This document shows positions 10,916 to 22,900 of a DNA stretch of 64,000 nt, one piece after another (position 1 is the stretch's first letter; each line of letters starts with the position of its first letter). The stretch is taken from the NCBI RefSeq assembly GCF_001625305.1, contig NW_017802379.1, positions 7,318,412 to 7,382,411 of the forward strand. The letters run 5' to 3'. The DNA is from Branchiostoma belcheri (taxonomy: Eukaryota; Chordata; Leptocardii; Amphioxiformes; Branchiostomatidae). A program made the translations under genes and the position numbers. The notes under the pieces are model-generated. The model saw only the letters and a list, made by a program, of their open reading frames with translations, was not told the DNA's origin and made no database searches.

Positions 10916-13900
10916 CTAAGTCGAGTCTATTTTCTTAGCGGCTTTTTTGTGATGCGCGCATAGCTTACACTTTGAGCACGCTAACATCTGGTTGATCAGC
11001 TCCTCTGCCTTTTGATCACTGTCCTCCTCCATTGCATTCTGCTTGAGCTCCATGACAGCTTCCAGGACCTTGTCAAAGCTGACCTGTTAAAAAATAGTAT
11101 TTCATATACTCATGTATTTCAGTCTGTACAAATATCTCGTCACAAACCCCTTTTTTCAACACAACTTTGAGGAAAAATAAGAATACATTTTATGTTTCAG
11201 TGATTAAAAGTGAGTTACTTCTAATGTCACAGGCATTCAGCTGAGGATGGAGTTTGTGGAATGTTGACCTTTTCAGTGTATATAATAATCTTGATGTAGT
11301 TCAAACTAAGGAGGTTAAAAAACTCATTGTTAAAAGTTATCACATTGTTCTTTCAAACTCTGATTCCTTCTAATCTCTATAGAGCTATTAACCTGCACCA
11401 TTTCAACATCATTTCCAAATTCTCCTTAAATTTATCATTGAATGCATGTAAGTTATATTATGTACCTCCATCGTGCTGAACAAGGATGGTCCAAGGTCTG
11501 GCTCAACACTTGACAGGTTGAGGATCACTCTGTCACAAAGCCGAGCGTTGGACTGCCTCCTCTGTTCAAATGGGAGAGCTGCAATGGCGTCCTCGAGGCG
11601 CTGGCTGTCAAGGTCATGGCAAACCCGTCCGCTTTGTTTCAGTTTGTTCTGCAGAATAACTGCCAGTTGCTGAAATTAAGAAAAAAATGGTTGACGTCAT
11701 GATAAACAAAGTGTATGGTAAACTCCACACACACACACTGTTCTGCAGAGCCATAATGTACATGTTTTGGGGGTGTTTCTCGTGCAACAGATCACACCGA
11801 AATGCAATGAATGCAAATTAAAGTAAACTATACCACCACATGGCAAAAAGGTCTGTCACCTCTGGTTAACATATGAAATTATTTGATTTGAAAGGATTGT
11901 GAAAAAAATGCCAGCAGCTAGGACATTTACTAATTTCAAGTTGTGCTTCAAGTTCCCATTTGAGAACAACGTAAAGAACTTCTTTACATTGTTCTTACTC
12001 TCCAAGCAGAGATTGAATGGGAAGATTGTGACCTTTTTCTATGCCCCGTTTTTTTCTGACAGCTGGCCCATCCTTCGGTGGCCAATTTGATACTGTCGGC
12101 TGGCTGGATACTGTCCGCGTGTTGGATACTATCTTTTTAGCCACCAAAAGATCTGCTTGGAGATTACATTGTTCTCAACTGGGAACTTGAAGCACAAGTT
12201 GAAATTACCTGTCTCCCAATAAAAAACTGGACCCGAAATGGAAAGTTTAGGAACACAGATTGAAATTTAGTTTCTGCATCTTGATAAACCAAATAATATT
12301 TCTGTTATCTGTACCTGTACTAGTACCTGGGGGCATAGCCGGTATGACTGCCCTTCGGCATAACACACCTGTCCAGCTTTCTGCCTCTATTTAGCAATGG
12401 AAACGCCCTTATAATATTGATAACCACTAGATTTACAACATTTATGAAATCAAATTGAAATTTATTGTTCAGTGCAATAAAAATCAAATTTGCTACTTGA
12501 CTTACAGGTGGGGTCATGGGTGAAAACATCACCACCTCAGGGAAGCGACTTGCGAACCCTTTGTTTATCCTGAAAATCTTGTCCCTTATCTCGTCATGAT
12601 ATCCCGCAAGTATCATGATAGGAGTTCTTGTCTTGGCTGTTGGATAAAATACAAAAGACATTACATGATATGTAGTAAACTGTTCAAGTACTAAGTACTG
12701 AACAATGTAATGTCAATGTTATGAAGTAATTCGTTCAGTGGTTTCACACATTGAACTGAAGTCAGGTTCTACAAGAGCTGTAGTAAGTAAAAAAGGAAGT
12801 AAAACACACATTTACTAGACTTCAATAAGAAAAGCACATTCAAACAATTTATCATCCAACATCTGTGGTGTTAAAGTATCATAGTGCTGGACTACATATT
12901 AACCACAACTGACACTAATTCCTAAAAAAGTCATGTCTTGAGTTAGAACTGAAAAAATTAGCTTTTGCAGACTGAATGAAATATACCAAAATGGGCAAGC
13001 TAATGTCAATGGTACCCACTACATCAAACTCACCAACATGATGAAGAAGGCTACTGTGCCATCATTTTGATTAAGATCATTTTTGTTCACCTGATCTATT
13101 GGATGCCATCTCCTTGAAAGTGTCGGGAGTTGAGTATCAAGTACACCAAATTTTACTCTTTGACAGAAAAAGACTTACGCTCATACGCCCTGTTCATCAA
13201 GGCCTCCAGGGCCTTCTTTGCTTCCCTGTCGTCACCTAGCTGATATATCTCATCTATGAATAAAATGTGGCCTACAGCATTGTTGATCTGATCGGTCATT
13301 GTCTTCTCCATCTGGTTGATGTAAGCTGAAATGATCAATGACAAGAGTAAGGACATGTATTACTGAGATCACTTTTTCAGGGCAAAAAGGACAAGGTGGT
13401 TTTTGCAGGCTTCAAAATTTGGAATCTGAAACTATTCCATTGTATAGTTATATCTGCCATATTTTGATGAGGCCATCCCATAAAATAATCATGAAAGAAA
13501 ACCATCCCATAAAATAATCATGAAAGAAAACCATAACATGAGTTCCTGCTATTAATAACAGCAAGTACATGTAGTGTGCTACTAGAGTTCTATGAAATTG
13601 AAAATAACTTCAAGGCATATTTCCTTATGACTAAAGGGAAATTTATCCTAATACTATTTGGAACAACTAAGAAAAAAAACAAGGGCTGTCTTTGTCGCTG
13701 GACCTTTCTTGTTACCTAATGTTTTTTATTGTCTTTGCGATAAAAAGCATCTGATTCAATTAAATTTGATTATCTAAAAGTACATTGATACCATACAGTA
13801 CTCGTATGAAAACAAGCAATGGCAGGGCTATGCAGGGCATATTAAACTTTCTCAAAAGGGAAAAATAAATATATGATATTATGAAGAATTAGAAAGCAAA

Positions 13901-16900
13901 TTTTAAGATGCAAGTTTTTCCTTACTACTTACAACTTGCTATGACATCTCTTCTGACTTCTTTGACCTCCTTGTTCTGCACTAGACCACATCTGAAGAGG
14001 AACTCTGAGTGGAATGATGAATCAGCATTTTTTAGTTGATTCAGAATTTTTTTTTTCACATCAGAAAAAAATGAAGAGGTGAATCCGAGAACCACCAAAT
14101 TTAATTGCTGTGGCCTAAAGAATAAGATATAGTACACAATCTTGATCACCAATCCACGAGAACAATGATAATGATGATTCATTCGCACGTTAGAAGGAAG
14201 AATGTTATCCACCGTACTGTAGAAAAAGTCACCAAATTTATAATTTCAACACAGTCATGATACAGGGTAAAATGGTAGTCCATCTATGATCTGTTTTGGC
14301 ACTCATGACCAACTAAATCCAAACATGTTAATACAAACCTCCAAAAATCCGTGTGATAGATGTTTTTCCGGTCCCAGGTGGGCCACAAAACATAATGTGT
14401 CTAGGTGGCTTCTGATGATACCTCAGTGAGGGCATGGACAGCAGGTCCTTAAGTTGCCCTTGTGCGTACCTTATGAATACTTCCCTGGGATGGACATCGA
14501 TGTTGAAGCAGTTGTCAGCCAAAACTTCGTCCAAAATCTTGTCCACAGTCTTCAGTGCTTAAATATGATAAAAATAATAATTGATTACAAAAGTGCCAGT
14601 GAAGAATAAATATAGTGATTTGAAACTTTTAAAGTTTTTTTTCTTTTATTTACTTTATTTACTTCATCACAAAGGCTCACTGGAGCCACTTAAATGTTTT
14701 GGGTTACTGTACAGCCAGTGAGGACAGATGTTTGTTGACCTTAGACTTAAAAAGTTTAAGGCTGTACCCATGTGGGAAACCTGGTACGTAATGTTCCATA
14801 GTCGTGAAAAAAAAAATGATGTTTTAGGAAAGAAGTTTTCAGTGTGGAACTTCCTCCTAAGAGGTGGTGTCTAGATTAAGTTAAAGACTTTAAAGCTTCA
14901 TTTCTTCTTGAAACAGACATCTAATATCAACTATCTTTAGCTTACTCCCCGACGTTCTGGAAGACTATAAGAAAACTGAGCAGGCTTTGACAGGTTAGCA
15001 CATCAAACTGTCTGACCCTTGGCATAAAAAAACAGACTGAGTACATTTCTACAAAGTCCACAAAGACATTGACTCTTATAGCATTACTTATCATAATTTA
15101 GGAACCTGAAACCTACTTTCCGAAGCCTGGAACTTCTGCTTCAATGCATCATTTTGGAAGTCAGCAGGTGTGAAGGGTTGACCTGGAAATTTCGTCTTTA
15201 TCCTGTCCCAAAAGATTAAAGCATACTTCAGTAATGCATGATCACAATGACTGCTGAAACTTTCATGTACATATATCACACTAGCAGTATAAGGGGGAAC
15301 ACCCCAGTTTATTTGGCCTTTCTATTTTAGCACCCTCAAGTCTGGCGACTGTCTTTGCCATGGAATAATTTGGAAGGAGAATAACTGTATATGGGACGAA
15401 AGGATACATTTTCAGCCACAAGGGCCCGGCGGTTTGGTTTCTTCAGCCTCACTAATTTTGGTAAAATCAACAAAAAAAGTAATCAGGGATTGAAATTCAT
15501 TTTTAAGAATAGGTGCACGATATAGGATAATAAAGTAGAATGTCAGCCAAATTATTATGTTTCATTTCTAAAGAAAAGCACGAATAATAACAAAGATTTT
15601 CTTATTTTTAGACATTTAGATATTAAGAATATGCTGTATACCACTATAATAATATATTTAACATCTTGACATACGTACAGCTACAAAATATTTGGGTGCA
15701 CTGGTGCACCCACAGAAAAAAATGGGTGCACAACTCCAAATTTGGGTGCACTAAGGTGCACATGCACCACAGTATTTCAAGCTCTGGTAATGCTACAACA
15801 AAAAAATGTGTGATGTCACATGTGTACTGTTCAACCCTTCCTGAAAGTAAAGTAGACCAAACTTTTAAATGACAGTTTAAAATGACCTCTGACCTCCCAA
15901 GAAAAGATAACCTGGACTGTTAAGTGGACATGAGATATGGATAACAATTTTGATTTCAGTACATTAGGTTTTGTTGATGATTTCATAATAATTCATGTAA
16001 CACATGTTTACTCTGCGATGTGTACTTCCACAAGGAGCAGGCCTTTTTTGGAGGCAGCTGTCGGAAACTCAACCCTAACTGACAATATTAATCTGGTGCT
16101 GATTTTGATGATGGTGTTTGAAAGAGAACCAGCCAGGGGTTCAATGTGTTCAATCTGAGGAACAGCCTATTTATTTACCTTTCTGCATATTCAGATGCAG
16201 TCTCCAATGACAGCTTTCCTTCCTGTAGCCTTGAAGATTTGGTTTCATTTACATATATCAGGATCCGTATAGTAAGTCAAGGTTTTACTGACATATGGAA
16301 TGCTAATATTAGTAATAATACTAAAACCTTAGGAAATGGAGTACTGTTTGATGAGTTTCTTCTTCTTCCACTTTGAAGAACACAAATATATTCAGACTAT
16401 TATAAATATCCATCTATCATATATGAGGCCACAGCAAGTAAATTTTATGGATGACATTTGTCCACAGACTCCTGTATATATAATGTGATAGAGCACAAAA
16501 TTGGTTTTGATTCAGTGGCAACATCATATATAAAAGGAATGAAAACATCACTGCATTGGCTTGTCTCCTCTCTTCATATTTATTTGCCATTCAGGCTCAT
16601 GGAAACAGACATTTGCCCGTTTCTGTCAGAGGGCAACATGTCAGGCAAAAATCAGTGCACACTTAATGACAATGGTAAAAATTAGTAGCTGTGGCCTTAT
16701 ATATTAGAATGCCAACAATTGCATTTTCATCAAACAACGAATGTTTCATAAATTATGTTTCATCATATAAGAAAAATATGGGTGTCCTCCCATAACATAA
16801 GGACAAACACTTCCAAGAAGGATATTTGGTTCATGATCTTCCAGCTTCTTCTTGATCTTTCCGGCTTTCCTACCACTAAAGGAAGATTTCTTTCCCGGCT

Positions 16901-19900
16901 TGTGAAATACTGTCCTGTGAACAATCATCATAAAACATTAAAAATTAAATCAAAATAACTAATGAGTATATCAGAAAATTTGGTTCCTTTTGTGCTCTCA
17001 ACATTGACCTACATGTACACTTCCCTTGAACAGATTGAGCTAAGGGGTTAGGGATTTGGGCAAGAAGTAGCAAATCAACATAAAGGTGGCGTAATTAAAA
17101 GTAAGTGTGTACACAACAGCTAATATTAAACAAGGTGGTAGAATATGTTGTTTCTCCAACATTGAAAAATTTGAATGAATGAACTTTATTCGAATGTGGT
17201 GAAATGGTTTAAAACGGTACAATGGGTCATGGTGTGGCATACATTTTGTAGTTGTGAAGGTTAAGTGACATGAAACAATTAAGTAAAAAGTTTTTGTAGT
17301 TTACCAAAAGGTTACTGATTATCTTGTAACAATTTATATAAAGATTAAATAGTTAAAGATAGTACATGTACCTACATTTCATCACCAGTTTTCACTGGGA
17401 AGAGTGCAACCATATCTGTACAGGTTACAGAGGCGAGCACGTAGTTTTCTTGTTGCACCATAAAACGTTGTTCCGTCTCCGTCTCTGAGTCCGAATCATC
17501 GTCCTCTTCCTCACCTGTACTCACTCTGACTGTCGTGATTGTCACCCTGATATCGAAGATTGCTCTTTCTGCCTGAAAGATAATGGTGAAAACTATGTTC
17601 AGAAAAACCTGCCTAATACTACTTTGACTTTGATATAGTACACCATGCATTATTTAAACCTTTGGTAAACTGAACTGATTCGGTTCAATGTTAACATCTG
17701 GAGGAGAATTTAAGTTCATTCAACATGGTGAAGATTTATACAAACTAAGTTGTTGTAAGAGGCTAATCACTCACGGGCATTATAAATAGACCGTATGGGG
17801 TCACGTTGTTTCCCAGCAACACATCCTTCTGTTCAGGTATTTGCTTTCCGTTCTCTTTGGTTACTTTCGAATCTGGTTTAACTCTTTAAGTATGTGTAGA
17901 TCCTTTATATGTTCCATTGCATTGTACAATCTACCGCTGTTGGGCAATAAAGTCATATCAAACATAAATCGGCCTGGCTTGGCGTTATTTTGATTGAGAG
18001 TCTAAGTTAACAGCTGAGATCCTTAGAGTGATAGTCTAAGTTACTGTAAGATACTGTAACTGTTGTTGAATCCTACCACACAGAAAGCTACGTATGATCT
18101 CTAGTTGGTCTTGGTCTATAAGGCCAAACGAATTTAATTTGTTGTTTTCTGGATTTTTTCAGGAAAAAAGTGAAGCAACAGAGCGGAGTAAAACACCCCA
18201 TAAAGGCCGGAAATGTTACAATATGAGCCATAAAGTCAACATACCAGGCTGATTTATAATCAAAACAATAGATTTTGCACTTTTAATGAAATAAAGTTTA
18301 ATTGTTTCATTGAAAAACTTTAACAACTAGGAAAAAAAGGACTTTCCTCAACTGTTGCATGGTGCCATAATTATGTCTTTCATTGAGCATTGTGCATTTC
18401 ATTCAGAACCTAAAATCTTTTTTTTCCAAATCAGAAAAAATGGACATGGCGAATCCGAGAAACAACATAAATATCAAATTGGCCTAATGGTTAAAAAAAG
18501 CTGATATGCACAAATTCAGCAGGGCATGAAACAGCTCTAAATCTAATAACAATTTGAAAATACAGAATGTAAGAAGGACCCTTCCATCATCATGCTACCT
18601 CATCTGTGCATACTTCAATTTATGTTTTTTTCAGATGTTTTTATGTCATGTCATGTATGTATGTCATAATGGGCCATTGAGCCTGAAATAAACAATAAAC
18701 AAACAAAAGAGCAAATGGCAAACAGAATTCCAGCAACGTGGTAATTATAAATCCCTCGAGTGGAGACACAACAACAACAAGGTGAAAACTGTTGTAGGAC
18801 AAACATTTACATGTGAGAGAGCTGGGCCTTAGACACAACAAAAATTAATGGACCATCTGCAGCAAAAGTGGTGGAGAGTACCAAATGAATACATTGCATG
18901 CACTGAGTCTCCTGGTGCCAAGGTCAGCCACACAATCTCCCTGTTCCCTGATGAAAAAGATGGCAGTCATACCAGTCATGATGTTCTATAATTACCTCTG
19001 GTAATAGGAAGACGAGTATGTCCGGCATTTTCTCCTTCATTGCAAACTCGATGGGTCTGCCGCCTTGAAAAAAATTCACCATCACATATATGATTTACAG
19101 TAGGACTCATGTCAGTGCTCATTTAAAAATGTATACTTCAGCAAAATGATAAATAATTAAATAGAACTTAGAAGGTTACAGAAAAAAGATCATTTAATTC
19201 AAAAGTGAGTACATCAAAACCAATGACATGCACAATCATTTTTATAATCAAAGAATTATATTTTAACAGGTGTTAAAATTGCAACTCAAAATTATTTTCC
19301 TGCTGCCATATCATGACAATTGTTTTCCAAACAATCTAGAAATACATTGTTGGTTGTTGTGTTATGTGTTAGCACCCCTCTGTGATACATGATGGTAATC
19401 ATCTTTAAAAGAACTTAACACAAAACTTACCATCCTTCAGTACACCATCAAGTTTTGATGGCAGCTTCACCACTTTTCCTGGGAGCATGTGACCATATGA
19501 CTGGGGATGTGTGAATGTTAAGTACTTTCTGATTAATATTTGTTACAACTTACATGTATTACTAATAAAGGTCAGCCAGCAAGAGGCCCATATTCGACCT
19601 TTTTTGTCTTCCTGTAATCTGCCAACATACCAAATATCATAACACTCCATATATAGGGGCATTCTGACCCAAAACAATACCTCTCCATGTTTCATTGAGG
19701 TAATTTTAAACTCAGTTCTAAGACTTACCTAATACTCTAATCAAAGCTGCAAATCCTAGTGCTGTGACTTAGGTTTATTTATTCCAGTCTCTGTGGCAAA
19801 AAGCTTTTGACATCATTGTCATCTTGGAATGCAGAGTTATCAAAGCTGATAGACCGTGTTCTCATGCTTCAGCAATCCTGGGGGTGGCATTTCTGATGTT

Positions 19901-22900
19901 CAGGGTTCCAGGCTGCTCTTTCCCCATGGCCCAATTCATGAGTTACGGATACACAATATGATGTAGGATTACATACTGAACAGATGATGTTCAATGATAC
20001 CGTCTCTTCACAAACACTGTCTGTATTAAGTAACATAACTGAAGAGTATACATTTAGTAAAACATTCTATCTCAGAAGGATATCATCTTTTGGCCCTCTT
20101 CCAATCCACTGTCCACACAGCAGGGTGTCGAGGAGACTGCAGATGGATTTATCTCTCTGCAGGAAGCAAATGCCAAGGAAATTAAGTTCTTTGTTCATGG
20201 AAAAAAGTTTTGTTTCGCTCAGTTCATGGAAAACATTTAAAGTTTATTGTGCCAAATTCTAATTCTGTGCCATCCCAAAAATGGGTAATATGATGAATTA
20301 TACACCCTGCTGTACTGTGTATCTGTATGAGATATTCTGTATCCACCCTTTGGCATAACAAACCAGCTTGACTGTAACAGTGACATCTGCAAGAAGAGAT
20401 GCATTTCCAACTTAAATTAAGAGCTCTATAGCTGAGACTGTGTGCCAATAACGATTATCAACATTGGTTGTTCAAAATATTCAATGTTATCATGAGCACA
20501 GATAAGATTTCTTAACAAAACGACCAGGATGTTAATAGCTTGTTGTCAAACCTCATTGTCCAGTTTTATCAGGAACTCCATACATCCCTGAAACATTTCA
20601 GCATTGTTGTTGACTTTCCCATCAAAGTACCTAGCCACGTGTAGGAAGTTCGCCAGGCAGAGTCCATGGTGCATGTGGTCTGTTGTTGTCATTGAAATAA
20701 CCTGAAAAACAAAACATCATTATATTACATATCAATATAGAGACATGGAATTAGGCAATCAACACAGGCACAGAAACCATTTCGTGCCAATAGGTAATTA
20801 TGCCATAATGCTGTTATGGGTCTACCTCATGACCAGAAACAGTTTAATTTGGTTGTAACAATAACCATTCACAGCAGTAAAGTTTAAATCATATTCATCA
20901 CATTTACTATATTGCCTGCCTTTTGTTAGGAATGACATCAAACCTGCTTGTAAATTGCACAGGCCCTCAATCAGTCATGTCCTTTTGAAAAAAAGTCATG
21001 TACCTCTAAGAACGACTGAATTGCCAATCTGTCTTCCTCTCTTATAGCAGTGTCCTTCAGGTTCACTTTTTCAAGTGCTTCAACTAAGCCTGGCAGACAG
21101 ATCACAGTCTGTATCACAGCATCAAGTGGGCTTGACATTGAAAACACTGTAATGGCAAACGATAGCATAAATTAGGCAAATGATGCAAATAATAATAATG
21201 CGGGTTTTATTTGAAACACCTCACAGCCTGTCAGTCATGGATAAAAAGGGAAAGAAAATCTTAAATAATTATGTCAACATATAAAGGTAGTGTAAGTCTT
21301 TAAAGGGTTATAAACCTCATGCATTGTGTACTTTAAAATGTCCACACTTCTATATACATTAAATAGTTCTAATTGCTAATTGCTTTTACAGTCAAACTCA
21401 AAGATGCTATTCGGTATAATACAATAATAGGTCGACAGACAACTACTGTCTAGAAAAACATAATTCTACTACAGTAACTATGCTACCTGATATGGGGCTT
21501 GACTTCTTCTTTGCACAAATTGCTGCTAACTATAGCTAACAGCATTTTATTTCATGGAACACTCACTTGCTTTTGCAGTGGTTTTGGCTTCTTTGATGAG
21601 CTGGCCAAAGTCATGATCATCGGCCTGCAAACAACATTTAACAATTTTGACCATTATCATTTGAACAAAGCTGAAAGCATGAAGTCAGTAACAGATGTCT
21701 AATTTGTTAATAGCTTTGGGCAATTCACAAGTATATAGAATCAGCCATCCCCAAAATGATTGTTATCCTCAGCCTAGTATTCACTGCATTAAAATGCATT
21801 TTAATAACCTTATCACCTTACACATCTTGAAATTAAATCTATCAACTGTTAACTCCCAAGGAGCAATTCATAACAGTATCTGATATGAGCAGCTTGAAAT
21901 GAAAGAGGGTACAATAACAATATGGCAATGGCTTTTGTCTCGTACCAACACACTGTCACATTATACTTACATCATAAGCTTTAAAAACCTATAATTCTGA
22001 GAGTTTATGAATAAAGTGTGCTTACTTTTTCTTTTGATCCTTCTTTGGAGACACTTTTCTTATCTTCTTTTTTTCCTTTTATATCATGAGACCCTGCTGA
22101 AAAAGAAAAGTCCCGACCGTGAGCTTCCTATGAGGTCTAAAGTAAATCTAATGAGCTTCAGGTGAAAAGATGCTACATCTAAAACAAATCTGTAGGGGGG
22201 TGGTGACAATCATGCTACCTGACATCAAAAGCTATGCCACCAAATTTTAAGGACAAAATATAAATTAAGGCCACACCAATTTAATTTGTTGGTTCTCGGA
22301 TTTTTTCAGGAAAAATATGAAGCGACAGGGCGAAAAAAAATAAAAATAAAAACAGATCTAGGCATCCTATTATAGCCCCAAATGCTACGATAGGAGGTAT
22401 GAAGTCAACACAAAAGGCTGGATCAAAATTTAAACAATGAATTTTGAACTTCTAATGATACCACTGCATTGAAAGATGGAAAATAACTGTAACGACTAGG
22501 AAGAAAAGGACTGTTTTCAACTGTTCAGGGCAAAATATGAGCATTTTGCAGTTGATTCTGAAATTTTTTTGGGGGGGCAAATCAGGAAAAAATGAAGAGG
22601 CGAATCCGAGAACCAACAAATTAAATTCGTGTGGCCTAATTATAAGATTAAAAAATAAGAAGCCATGCAAAAATAGCAACAGAAACTGCCAGGAGGCCAA
22701 AAAATGACTCTGTAGGTGGAGTGGAGAATAGAGCAGACACGAAAAAGTACATTACAGCTAGTAACAGGATCATTATTAATAGTGTCACATGTTTGATCAC
22801 ACCTTGACCCCTTCTATCCTTGCTGTTAAAGTACTGCACACCACAAAACAGTTGACAGTATCAAAGACTTCTTAACATTATATCTTATAAATTGAACACC

